Assembly (NCBI GenBank): GCA_019112735.1
Contig: DXIS01000008.1
Location: 1 to 64,000 of the forward strand
Source of the DNA: Candidatus Mediterraneibacter guildfordensis
GTDB lineage: Bacteria; Bacillota; Clostridia; Lachnospirales; Lachnospiraceae
Length of the DNA stretch: 64,000 nucleotides
Direction of reading: 5' to 3'
Shown here: one piece after another, positions 8,133 to 15,492 of the stretch
Layout: every line of letters begins with the position of its first letter
Numbering within the stretch: position 1 is the stretch's first letter
The notes under the pieces: generated by a model
What the model saw: only the letters and a program-made list of their open reading frames with translations
Told to the model about the DNA's origin: nothing
Database searches by the model: none
Position numbers and translations under genes: made by a program

Positions 8133-8774
8133 ATGAAGAGTGAAGTGAAACTCAGCAATGTGACGAAATCCTTCCGGAAAGAACGGGTGCTCAAAGGGAT
8201 CACGCATTCCTTTGAGCAGGGTAAGATCCACGGGATCATGGGGTTCAACGGCTCGGGCAAGACGGTCATGTTCAAGTGCATCTGCGGGTTTCTCCGGCCG
8301 GATTCCGGGGCGGTCATCGTGCAGGGCCGCCGGATCGGAAAGGACGGGGATTTTCCACAGTCTGTGGGCATGATCATCGAAAGCCCGGGATTCCTGCCCC
8401 ATGTCAGCGGATTTGCCAATCTGAAGCGGCTGGCGGCGATCCGGAACCGGGTGACCGATGAGCAGATCCGGGAGAGCATGGCCCGGGTGGGTCTGGATCC
8501 GTTCTCAAAGAAGAAGGTGGGGCAGTATTCCCTCGGGATGCGGGAGCGGCTGGGGATCGCCCAGGCGATCATGGAAGACCCAGGGCTGCTGGTGCTGGAT
8601 GAGCCTTTCAACGGACTGGACAAGCGGGGCGCACAGGATGTGTGCGATCTGCTGGAGGAACTGCGCGGCAGAGGGCGGACGATCCTGATCGCGGCGCACA
8701 ACATGATGGAGATCGAGTATCTGTGCGATACCATCTGCGAGATGGATGCGGGCGTGCTCACACAGGTAAAATAA
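8133..8774 (+). CDS. ABC transporter ATP-binding protein
   Basis: 213 residues, a single nucleotide-binding domain: Walker A GFNGSGKT, Q-loop region near VGMIIESPGFLP, signature YSLGMRERLGIAQAI, Walker B LLVLDEPFNGLD, and the switch His in AAHNM. The GMRERL signature is typical of exporters of the BcrA/antimicrobial-peptide type. ATG 8133 is preferred over GTG 8124 because ggtggagg sits about 10 bases ahead of it. It powers the two permeases upstream. Confidence 0.93.
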   Translation: MKSEVKLSNVTKSFRKERVLKGITHSFEQGKIHGIMGFNGSGKTVMFKCICGFLRPDSGAVIVQGRRIGKDGDFPQSVGMIIESPGFLPHVSGFANLKRLAAIRNRVTDEQIRESMARVGLDPFSKKKVGQYSLGMRERLGIAQAIMEDPGLLVLDEPFNGLDKRGAQDVCDLLEELRGRGRTILIAAHNMMEIEYLCDTICEMDAGVLTQVK

Positions 8775-8805
8775 AAGTGAAAATGTACTTCTGAGATATA
8801 CGGAT

Positions 8806-8833
8806 GCCGGCGGCTGGATAGTCTGCCGGCTTT
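8806..8833 (+). terminator. Possible weak terminator after the ABC operon
   Basis: gccggc (8806-8811) and gccggc (8825-8830) can pair; only three T follow. Possible, not certain. Confidence 0.4.
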
Positions 8834-8867
8834 CCGCTGTTTGAAAATAAGCTGAGATAAAAAAATA

Positions 8868-8896
8868 ATGCCACGGCGGATGCAGTATGGTATACT
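8868..8896 (+). promoter_or_regulatory. Possible promoter of the second lipoprotein gene
   Basis: A good -10 TATACT (8891-8896) has a poor -35, ATGCCA (8868-8873), 17 bases upstream. Confidence 0.45.
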
Positions 8897-8941
8897 TTAT
8901 GAAGAAGATGGCAGTGTTCAGTTTATGAGGAGGTGTAGATT

Positions 8942-9706
8942 ATGAGTAAAAGATCCATGTCAATGATCCTTGCAGGCCTTGCCCTTTTTCTGACCGCCTG
9001 TGGAAGTCAGGCTCCGGAAACCAATTCTCCGGATGATCCGTCGGAAGGGGCGGATGTTCAGGCTGAGCTCCCGGCCTGGCTGGACAAATTTTATAATGGC
9101 AGTTATGAGTATCTGAACAGCACGATCGATCCGGAAACAGGAACTGCTGTCACTGTTATGTCGGGAAAAAGGATCTCATCTCCATATACCGAATATGTAA
9201 AAGTGGTTGAACCGGGAGACTCTGTCTGGTCGGAAGCGTATTTTCACGGCGACGGGGATGAGATTGAGGCAATTCTCAATACGGAGGACGGATATGTGAC
9301 CCAGCAGACGAAGCGTGGATATCCGTATGGGTATGGAGAAGAACTGGAATTTACGGAACCGGGGAAAGAGCAGCTGGGCGATGTGGAATGCGATGTCTAT
9401 GAGACGGAATATACGGTGGATCTGGCGGAAGAGATGAATGAGGATGCGGGCGAAGAGGTGATCAGCGAACCTTTGACGGCGGTTGTCACCCAGAAGTATT
9501 ACGTGGATCCCGGGAAGGATGAGCTGATCCGGGTTGTGACGGATCTGACCGATCAGACGGCTAAGACGGAAGCGTCCGTGTTTATGATGTCCCAGGGACT
9601 TTCAGCAGAGGAAGCGCTTGAAAAGACGAGCGGAGATCAGCTTCAGGAATTGATTGAGATCACAGCTTATGATGATGACCTGAGCATCGAGATCCCGGAT
9701 GTCTGA
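8942..9706 (+). CDS. Lipoprotein of unknown function
   Basis: 254 residues. The signal peptide MSKRSMSMILAGLALFLTACG has a lipobox LTAC with Cys20. The mature part is acidic and rich in beta-type segments such as EQLGDVECDVYETEYTV and VVTQKYYVDPGKDELIRVVTD, resembling the substrate-carrier-like folds (LolA/LppX or DUF4412-like) seen in surface lipoproteins; this is only a resemblance. The start follows gaggaggtgtagatt. It is set apart from the ABC operon by about 170 bases holding a weak terminator and promoter, so it is probably a separate unit. Confidence 0.8.
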   Translation: MSKRSMSMILAGLALFLTACGSQAPETNSPDDPSEGADVQAELPAWLDKFYNGSYEYLNSTIDPETGTAVTVMSGKRISSPYTEYVKVVEPGDSVWSEAYFHGDGDEIEAILNTEDGYVTQQTKRGYPYGYGEELEFTEPGKEQLGDVECDVYETEYTVDLAEEMNEDAGEEVISEPLTAVVTQKYYVDPGKDELIRVVTDLTDQTAKTEASVFMMSQGLSAEEALEKTSGDQLQELIEITAYDDDLSIEIPDV

Positions 9707-9734
9707 TAATTTTTAAATCAAAGGAGAGATGACA

Positions 9735-10226
9735 ATGAGAACGATCAAAGCAGAACCGATCACCTGTGAGGCTTACGCGCCTTACGGTACATTTTACAGC
9801 ATGACGGAGCCTTCCGGCTATTCATTAAACGGTGAGATCCACCGCTTTTTCCCGGACCGGATGACCGAGTCTTATGTGTCCAGAGCGGCATTTTCCCCAA
9901 TTCTGGTGAAGAAGCCGGATGTGATGAAGATCACCCAGGCGGAGTATCACACGACCACGCCGGAGATGATCCTTCCGCTCAATGACGACATGATCATCCA
10001 TGTGGCGCCGGCATCCGCAGGCACGCCGGTGCCGGAACTGACGAAGGCGTTTATCGTGCCGAAGGGCACGCTGGTGAAGATTAATTCCGCGATCTGGCAT
10101 CTGGCGCCGCTTCCGGTCCATGCAGACGAGCTGCAGGCGATGATCATCCTGCCGGAGTGCACCTATGCCAACGACTGTACGGTTGTAGATTATCCTGAGA
10201 AGGACCAGTTTGTTATTGAACTATAG
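9735..10226 (+). CDS. Ureidoglycolate lyase-like cupin-fold protein
   Basis: 163 residues from ATG 9735. An in-frame ATG at 9729 abuts the aaggagag ribosome binding site, so the later start is better spaced. The pattern EAYAPYGTFY near the N-terminus, MILPLNDDMIIHVAPAS in the middle, then FIVPKGTLVKINSAIWHLAPLPV in part, fits the AllA (ureidoglycolate lyase) beta-barrel, where the WHxAP segment lines the site. No other allantoin or ureide genes are near, so the substrate may differ; the DUF4867 group of Lachnospiraceae is another possible name. It lies ahead of an aldo/keto reductase and a cupin, possibly a small sugar-acid or ketoacid cluster. Confidence 0.65.
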   Translation: MRTIKAEPITCEAYAPYGTFYSMTEPSGYSLNGEIHRFFPDRMTESYVSRAAFSPILVKKPDVMKITQAEYHTTTPEMILPLNDDMIIHVAPASAGTPVPELTKAFIVPKGTLVKINSAIWHLAPLPVHADELQAMIILPECTYANDCTVVDYPEKDQFVIEL

Positions 10227-10260
10227 CTGAAATGCATATCTCTGTATGACCTTCAGGCAT

Positions 10261-10289
10261 TAGACATGGAGTTATGCAGGAATTATATT
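10261..10289 (+). promoter_or_regulatory. Promoter of the aldo/keto reductase gene
   Basis: TAGACA (10261-10266), 17-bp spacer, TATATT (10284-10289), 44 bases before the start codon. Five of six bases match the consensus in both boxes. Confidence 0.7.
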
Positions 10290-10333
10290 GTTAATCAGAG
10301 AGCATGTTTTTACAGAAAAGAGGGACTGATACG

Positions 10334-11470
10334 ATGATTTACAGAGATTTTCAGGATTTAAAGCTTTCCGCACTTGGACTGGGGACCATGCGTCTCCCGG
10401 TTATGGATGGAGATGATTCAAAGATCGATACCGCAGCTGCGGACGAACTGATCGGCTATGCGATGGAGCATGGGATCAATTACTATGACACTGCATGGGG
10501 ATATCACGACGGACATTCCGAGACGGTCGTGGGCGAGGCGCTGAAGAAATATCCGAGGGAGGATTTTTATCTGGCGACGAAGTTCCCGGGATATGACCTC
10601 GCCAACTTTGGCAGGGTGGAAGAGATTTTTGAGAAACAGCTGGAGAAATGTCAGGTAGAGTATTTTGATTTCTACCTGTTCCACAATGTGTGCGAGATGA
10701 ATATCGACCATTATCTGGATGATGACACTTATGGTACATACAGATACCTGATCGAGCAGAAGAGAAACGGCCGGATCCGTCACCTGGGCTTCTCGGCTCA
10801 CGGGGAATATGATGTGATCAGACGTTTCCTGGAGGCATACGGGAAGGATATGGAATTCTGCCAGCTCCAGATCAATTATCTGGACTGGACGTTCCAGAGG
10901 GCAAAGGATAAGGTCGAGCTCCTTAAAGAGTACAATATCCCGGTATGGGTGATGGAGCCGGTGCGGGGCGGGAAGCTGGCCTTGCTTTCTGAGGAAAATG
11001 AGCAGAAATTAAAGGCGCTCCGTCCGGATGAGACGATCCCGGCATGGGCGTTCCGCTTCCTGCAGACCATTCCGGAAGCCACGATGGTGCTCTCCGGCAT
11101 GTCCAATATGGAACAGCTGAAAGCCAATATTGAGACCTATAAGGAAGACAAGCCGCTCAACGACGAAGAAATGAAGACGCTGCTGGGCATTGCGGACCAG
11201 ATGCTGGGCAGGAAGACGCTTCCCTGTACGGCATGCCACTACTGTGTGAGCCACTGCCCGCAGGAGCTGGATATCCCGACGCTTCTGAACCTGTACAATG
11301 AGCACTGCTTCACAGAGGGCGGATTTATCGCGCCGATGGCCCTTTCTTCCTACCCGGATGACAAGAAGCCGGGGGCATGCATCGGCTGCAGGAGCTGCGA
11401 GGCTGTCTGTCCGCAGCAGATCAAAATATCAGAGGCGATGGCGGATTTCGACGAAAAACTTGCAATGTAA
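10334..11470 (+). CDS. Aldo/keto reductase with C-terminal 4Fe-4S ferredoxin domain
   Basis: 378 residues from ATG 10334, chosen because agaggga lies ahead of it and it begins the typical MIYRDFQDLKLSALGLGTMRLP. The N-terminal 280 residues are a TIM-barrel aldo/keto reductase with the YDTAWGYHDGHSE active-site segment and LATKFP lysine segment. The C-terminus carries two cysteine clusters, CTACHYCVSHCP and CIGCRSCEAVCP, that would bind two 4Fe-4S centres. This fusion is common in anaerobes and suggests electron transfer between a nicotinamide-linked site and ferredoxin-type carriers. The physiological substrate is unknown. Confidence 0.92.
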   Translation: MIYRDFQDLKLSALGLGTMRLPVMDGDDSKIDTAAADELIGYAMEHGINYYDTAWGYHDGHSETVVGEALKKYPREDFYLATKFPGYDLANFGRVEEIFEKQLEKCQVEYFDFYLFHNVCEMNIDHYLDDDTYGTYRYLIEQKRNGRIRHLGFSAHGEYDVIRRFLEAYGKDMEFCQLQINYLDWTFQRAKDKVELLKEYNIPVWVMEPVRGGKLALLSEENEQKLKALRPDETIPAWAFRFLQTIPEATMVLSGMSNMEQLKANIETYKEDKPLNDEEMKTLLGIADQMLGRKTLPCTACHYCVSHCPQELDIPTLLNLYNEHCFTEGGFIAPMALSSYPDDKKPGACIGCRSCEAVCPQQIKISEAMADFDEKLAM

Positions 11471-11485
11471 GAAAGGAACTGGATT

Positions 11486-11812
11486 ATGAACATTCAACGC
11501 GTAGAAAATATGGCCGGCGGGAAAGGCCATGTAATCATCAAGCACATTCTTGGAGATAAGGAGATGCACGGAAACTGCCGGATGTATGCGGAAGTGACGC
11601 TGGAACCGGGATGCTCCCTCGGTTATCACGAGCACCACGGAGAGAGCGAGACTTATTATATCCTTTCCGGGCAGGGAAATTATGACGATGACGGGCGGAT
11701 CCGTCCGGTAAAAGCCGGCGATGTGACATTCACGCCGGACGGCCACGGCCACGGACTGACCAATTCCGGCAATGAGGACCTGGTGTTCATGGCGCTCATC
11801 ATCATGGACTAG
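11486..11812 (+). CDS. Cupin domain protein
   Basis: 108 residues, one cupin barrel. Motif 1 is GYHEHHGESETYYILSGQG (His, His, Glu ligands) and motif 2 is VTFTPDGHGHGLTNSGNEDL (His ligand). These would hold one divalent metal. The start follows aagaaaggaactggatt. It lies 15 bases after the ferredoxin-type aldo/keto reductase and 16 bases before a small unknown gene, probably one operon. Sugar isomerase, dioxygenase or sensor roles are all possible. Confidence 0.88.
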   Translation: MNIQRVENMAGGKGHVIIKHILGDKEMHGNCRMYAEVTLEPGCSLGYHEHHGESETYYILSGQGNYDDDGRIRPVKAGDVTFTPDGHGHGLTNSGNEDLVFMALIIMD

Positions 11813-11828
11813 AAGAGGAGAGCGGTAC

Positions 11829-12059
11829 ATGAGGACAATGGAATTTACGATCGAGGACACCGAGGCGCTGAAGCCGGGCATGGAAGTAAATGTGTCTGAG
11901 GGTGTGCTTCCCACATCGTATTATTACATGATCGAGCATGCGCTCGGGATGAGTGCGAATTTCAAACAGGCGGAGCGACTGAAGACCAGGCGCGGCGTGG
12001 TGAAGGAACTGAAGGAGACGCCCCAGTTCCATATCGCCGTCCTTGAATTCGACGAATAA
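11829..12059 (+). CDS. Small conserved-looking hypothetical protein
   Basis: 76 residues from ATG 11829, with gaagaggagag as ribosome binding site; the frame is open back to 11772 but that part overlaps the cupin gene. The sequence is soluble and mixed, with a charged C-terminus (QAERLKTRRGVVKELKETPQ) that ends in a beta-type VLEFDE. I do not recognise the family. It is the last gene of the cluster and a strong terminator follows directly. Confidence 0.65.
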   Translation: MRTMEFTIEDTEALKPGMEVNVSEGVLPTSYYYMIEHALGMSANFKQAERLKTRRGVVKELKETPQFHIAVLEFDE

Positions 12060-12070
12060 GGCAGGAAATA

Positions 12071-12127
12071 AAGAGCTGCATCGGCAAAAAAATGATGAAA
12101 AATTTTCCGGATGCGGCTCTTGTTTTT
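12071..12127 (+). terminator. Rho-independent terminator after the redox/cupin cluster
   Basis: aagagctgcatcgg (12071-12084) pairs with ccggatgcggctctt (12107-12121) with one G-U pair and one bulge; a T run follows at 12123-12127. Confidence 0.85.
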
Positions 12128-12136
12128 ATATTTACT

Positions 12137-12170
12137 AAATGTTATAGTATGAATAATACATATAACATTT
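12137..12170 (+). promoter_or_regulatory. Inverted repeat over the promoter of the recombinase-like gene
   Basis: A perfect inverted repeat AAATGTTATA (12137-12146)/TATAACATTT (12161-12170) is extended inward by GTAT/ATAC. It covers a probable -10 box TATAGT (12143-12148), with a weak -35 TTGTTT (12120-12125) 17 bases upstream. This looks like an operator or a protein-binding palindrome. Confidence 0.6.
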
Positions 12171-12209
12171 ATAAAGACTTTTTGCGTACAGGGAAGGGAG
12201 GGGCATCTG

Positions 12210-13103
12210 TTGAGCCGGGAGTCTGAACAGCAATATGTCGATCTGAAAGTGTGGGATCTGTTCCGGAACCGTTTTAAAAGCCCGACGACCGAAGCGTCTT
12301 ACTGGTCCGATATCATGGAGTTCTGCCGGATGACGGGGAAGCCGTTTGCGGAGACGACACGCGCAGATGTGAAAAAGTATTATGACCGGATCACAGACCG
12401 GATGAGGAACGGGCGCATCAGTCCGATCACGCGGACGAAGAAGTTCCGGGAGCTTCATTCTTTTGCGTCATTTCTGATGGAGCAGGGCGATTATATGCCG
12501 GGAAGTGAGTTTGACCATTTCTATCCGTATCTGAAGAACATGAAGAAAGAAACCGTCCGGGCCGGTTCTGTCCCGGTGGAGGACATGGACGCCCTTCTGA
12601 GCGCTGCATCGGATGACCTTATGGCATACACGATCCTGACGCTTATGTACCGGGCAGGACTTACGTCGACGGAGATCATTGAATTGGAAAGCGAGGATGA
12701 TTTTGCCGGGTATGAGCGGGGCGCGCTGGCAATGCTGAAGTCAAGACAGGATCCCTGCTACATTCCGGAGGATGCATGGAAGATCCTGAAGAAATATATG
12801 GCCTGCCGGGATGTCCACGGGACGCTTTTTTATAACCGCAGCGGCCGTCCGCTGAATACAATGTATGTCAGCCGGATGATGAAAAAATACTGTTCGGCTG
12901 CCGGGATCCGCAATTACAGCGCCCAAGATGTGCGCAACAGCTGCGCCTTCAATCTCTTTGCCTACGGCGCGGATGATGCACAGACGGCAGAGCAGATGGG
13001 CCGGACCGTACAGCAGATCCGCAGATACCGCGGCGCGTCATACCGGGGCAATCTGCGGAAAAAAGCAGCGGATCTGGTGAAGATCCGCATTGAAGAGCCC
13101 TGA
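12210..13103 (+). CDS. Tyrosine recombinase-like protein with degenerate active site
   Basis: 297 residues from TTG 12210, preceded by gggaggggc. The N-terminal half (about 20-110) is a core-binding domain and the C-terminal half (120-285) a phage-integrase-like fold. Compared with XerD, the first catalytic Arg is Thr152 (AGLTSTEI for GLRVSEL), the His of HxxR is Gln239 (AQDVRNS), the GH histidine is Arg265 (MGRTVQQ), while Arg242 and the nucleophile-position Tyr273 remain. Strand cleavage is therefore doubtful. No attachment sites or mobile genes are near, so it may be a domesticated DNA-binding protein. It converges on the minus-strand gene with only 12 bases between them. Confidence 0.8.
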   Translation: MSRESEQQYVDLKVWDLFRNRFKSPTTEASYWSDIMEFCRMTGKPFAETTRADVKKYYDRITDRMRNGRISPITRTKKFRELHSFASFLMEQGDYMPGSEFDHFYPYLKNMKKETVRAGSVPVEDMDALLSAASDDLMAYTILTLMYRAGLTSTEIIELESEDDFAGYERGALAMLKSRQDPCYIPEDAWKILKKYMACRDVHGTLFYNRSGRPLNTMYVSRMMKKYCSAAGIRNYSAQDVRNSCAFNLFAYGADDAQTAEQMGRTVQQIRRYRGASYRGNLRKKAADLVKIRIEEP

Positions 13104-13115
13104 TTTAAAAATGAC

Positions 13116-13883
13116 TTATCCGAAATATTTCCGGACAATGCAGGAAATAACGCCGGCCGCACATAGCCCGAAGAGGACGTTGTGCATGGAGCCGTAGACG
13201 TCAAGGGCGCCTTTCAGTCCATAGACCGCTTCCGGCGCGTCCGGAAGGAACGGGCTGAACAGAAAAGCCAGATAGGAGAGGGCGAATACCAGGATGAAGG
13301 AGAAGAGTCCCCGCCCGGTATCTTCCTTCCATGTATCAAGCCCGTCCCGCACCCGCGTCCGTGTCATGGACCAGAGAAGCGAGATCAGCTCAAAGAGCAG
13401 GAAGAGGAGCGCTGCGCACATGTAGACGAGGAGGGTAAGGGACGGTCTCATTGTCTCCAGCGCTTCCAGGATATCGCCGTAGGGCGTGCTGGCCCGCCAG
13501 AACGTCCACATGACATAAACCGTAACAGCCAGGATCAGGACGGCGGTCAGGCTCCGTACCAGTGCAGAAGCAAGGCGCGAGAGCGTCCGCCCGCCTTTCC
13601 GGATCGGCGCTGCAAGAGGGACGCCGCGGCTGCGGCGTTTTTTTGATAACTTTTTTTGTTTTACAGATCCGGGAAGCGTGTCTTCATCGTCATAATCTGT
13701 ATCGTAATCTTCTATATCATCTGTGTCATCCGGCATATCCCAGGATTCTGTATCCGGATCCGGCTGGTTGTAACCGGAAGTGCGCCGGCTGCGGGGCGCG
13801 ATATCCGTATCCGTCATGTATTCATCATATGTTACTTCAAAATCATCATCAAAATACTGTGAAAATTCTGATTCCTTTTTCAT
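13116..13883 (-). CDS. Membrane protein with long acidic N-terminal tail
   Basis: 255 residues on the minus strand. Residues 1-75 are a low-complexity acidic tail (for example DMPDDTDDIEDYDTDYDDED), followed by a basic stretch (KQKKLSKKRRSR) and four hydrophobic segments (about 112-130, 145-170, 190-208 and 230-248). The start ATG follows gaaaggggtattcc. I do not recognise a family. The acidic-then-basic arrangement before the membrane suggests a cytoplasmic tail that could bind a basic partner or be unstructured. It faces the recombinase-like gene tail to tail without a visible terminator. Confidence 0.75.
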   Translation of the reverse strand: MKKESEFSQYFDDDFEVTYDEYMTDTDIAPRSRRTSGYNQPDPDTESWDMPDDTDDIEDYDTDYDDEDTLPGSVKQKKLSKKRRSRGVPLAAPIRKGGRTLSRLASALVRSLTAVLILAVTVYVMWTFWRASTPYGDILEALETMRPSLTLLVYMCAALLFLLFELISLLWSMTRTRVRDGLDTWKEDTGRGLFSFILVFALSYLAFLFSPFLPDAPEAVYGLKGALDVYGSMHNVLFGLCAAGVISCIVRKYFG

Positions 13884-14135
13884 GGAATACCCCTTTCATT
13901 CAAATCCCCATATTGAAAATCCATTCTATGTTAGCTCGATTCTGTCAATACTACAAGCCTCATGTGGCAGATTTAAAGAAAATTTCAGATTTGCACCCTC
14001 ATTATCCGGACAGCTTACGAAAGTGTAAGACATGCCGGGGAAAATGTAAGTCATTGAAATGGAAGAATACTTCTATGAGTTATACGATAAATATGCACTG
14101 AACAGTAGTAGTAAAAAATCAGGGAAGGTGAAGGA
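13884..14135. other. AT-rich intergenic region, no recognised gene
   Basis: About 250 bases between a minus-strand gene and a small plus-strand gene. On the minus strand a TTGACA lies at about 13940-13945 with TAGAAT only 14 bases away, a poor spacing. I see no RNA gene, repeat or clear plus-strand promoter. Confidence 0.4.
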
Positions 14136-14297
14136 ATGAAGACTCAGAATGGAAATCAGAAGTTTGCAGGCAGGCTGGCAGGCATCGCGGTGATGTTGTT
14201 CCTTATACTGATCATTATTCCGGCCGGGACGGTCATGTTCGTGATCTCGGGACTCTGGTCGGCGCTTGACCGGTTTCTCCTAAAATTTGAGAGATAA
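14136..14297 (+). CDS. Small single-pass membrane protein
   Basis: A 53-residue frame from ATG 14136 to TAA 14295-14297, preceded by gggaaggtgaagga. It has a short polar N-terminus (MKTQNGNQKFAGRLAG), one hydrophobic span of about 25 residues (IAVMLFLILIIIPAG onward) and an amphipathic basic end (LDRFLLKFER). Codon use is like that of the neighbouring genes. I recognise no family. It stands alone, with AT-rich sequence on both sides. Confidence 0.6.
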   Translation: MKTQNGNQKFAGRLAGIAVMLFLILIIIPAGTVMFVISGLWSALDRFLLKFER

Positions 14298-14329
14298 CAT
14301 TTTTAACATTTTTGTGAAAATCTTTTCTA

Positions 14330-14361
14330 AATCTTAAGATTTACCTTCCGGTTATCTTAAG
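14330..14361 (+). promoter_or_regulatory. Two TCTTAAG elements ahead of the glycosyltransferase operon
   Basis: A perfect palindrome AATCTTAAGATT (14330-14341) and a second TCTTAAG (14355-14361) lie with starts 23 bases apart, 60-90 bases before the start codon. Paired sites on the same face of the helix suggest a response-regulator binding site; inference only. Confidence 0.45.
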
Positions 14362-14422
14362 AACACTTTTGTACGATATCTGTATGAAAGATATTGAGCA
14401 TATTGGATTTGGAGGGATTGAG

Positions 14423-15463
14423 ATGAAATATATTACATTTGCCGTTCCCTGTTATAACTCACAGGATTACATGAGAAGATGTGTGGATTCGCTGCTTGCC
14501 GGCGGGCGTGATGTGGAGATCATCCTGATCAACGACGGTTCGTCCGACGACACCGGCAAGATCGCAGATGAATACCAGCTGAGATACCCGGACATTGTAC
14601 GCGCGGTGCACAAGCCGAATGGCGGTCACGGATCCGGGGTGAATAAAGGGCTGGAGCTGGCCCGCGGGCTCTATTACAAAGTGGTGGATTCTGACGACTG
14701 GCTGGACGCCGGTGCATACCGGATGCTGCTCGGGCGCATCCGGGAACTGTGCGGCGGAGGACGCGCGGAATTCGGGGAAGGCATTCCGGATCTTTTCGTG
14801 TGCAACTATGTGTACGACCATCTGGATGAGGGGCGGAAGCGGAGCATGGATTACCGTAATATATTCCCGGCGGACGAAATGTGCGGATGGAATGACATCG
14901 GGCGGTTCCGGCCGTCCCAGTATCTGATCATGCATGCGCTCATGTTCCGCACGGATGTCCTGCGGGCGTCGGGTGTGAAGCTTCCGGAGCATACGTTTTA
15001 TGTGGACAATCTGTTTTCCTATCAGCCCCTTCCTTTTGCAGAGCGCATCTACTATATGGACATTGACCTTTATCACTATTATCTGGGCAGGGATGACCAG
15101 TCGGTCAATGAAAAGGTGCTGATGAAGCGGATCGACCAGCAGATCCGGGTGACGGAGCTGGTTGCGAAAAGCGTGGACCTTAAAGAAGTGAAGAAGACAT
15201 ACCCGAAGCTTGCGGCCTATATGACCCGGAATATTTCGATCATGCTGTCCATCTCTTCGATCCATCTGCTTTTGATCGCCACTTCTGAGGCGGAGCGCAA
15301 ACGGAGGGAGATGTGGGAGCGGATCCGGGATTACGATCCGGGACTTTACTGCCGGCTCCGGTATTCGACTTTAAGCGGACTTACATATCTGCCGGGGCGG
15401 ATCGGCGGGAAGCTGACGGTGGGCGGCTACCGTTTTGCAAGAAAGATCTATCAGTTCCAGTAG
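14423..15463 (+). CDS. Family 2 glycosyltransferase
   Basis: 346 residues from ATG 14423, with ggaggg just upstream (the frame opens earlier at TTG 14369). The GT-A fold is clear: MKYITFAVPCYNSQDYM start, LINDGSSDDTGKIAD, HKPNGGHGSGVNKGL, and the DXD-type VVDSDDWLD. It should transfer a sugar from a nucleotide donor at the inner face of the membrane. The C-terminal third (SVDLKEVKKTYPK onward) is helical and without a recognised domain. Two envelope-related genes follow at short distance, so the product probably decorates a lipid or wall polymer. Confidence 0.92.
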   Translation: MKYITFAVPCYNSQDYMRRCVDSLLAGGRDVEIILINDGSSDDTGKIADEYQLRYPDIVRAVHKPNGGHGSGVNKGLELARGLYYKVVDSDDWLDAGAYRMLLGRIRELCGGGRAEFGEGIPDLFVCNYVYDHLDEGRKRSMDYRNIFPADEMCGWNDIGRFRPSQYLIMHALMFRTDVLRASGVKLPEHTFYVDNLFSYQPLPFAERIYYMDIDLYHYYLGRDDQSVNEKVLMKRIDQQIRVTELVAKSVDLKEVKKTYPKLAAYMTRNISIMLSISSIHLLLIATSEAERKRREMWERIRDYDPGLYCRLRYSTLSGLTYLPGRIGGKLTVGGYRFARKIYQFQ

Positions 15464-15492
15464 GGGAAAATACATAAGAGGGGAAGAGCATC

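Noticed and set aside
12210..13103. The recombinase-like gene as part of a mobile element
   Set aside because: No excisionase, no attachment repeats, no change of codon use, and a degraded active site.
13182..14101. Plus-strand open frames (13182-13646 and 13562-14101) opposite the acidic membrane protein
   Set aside because: The minus-strand gene has a proper start, acidic tail and membrane helices; the plus frames have no family features.
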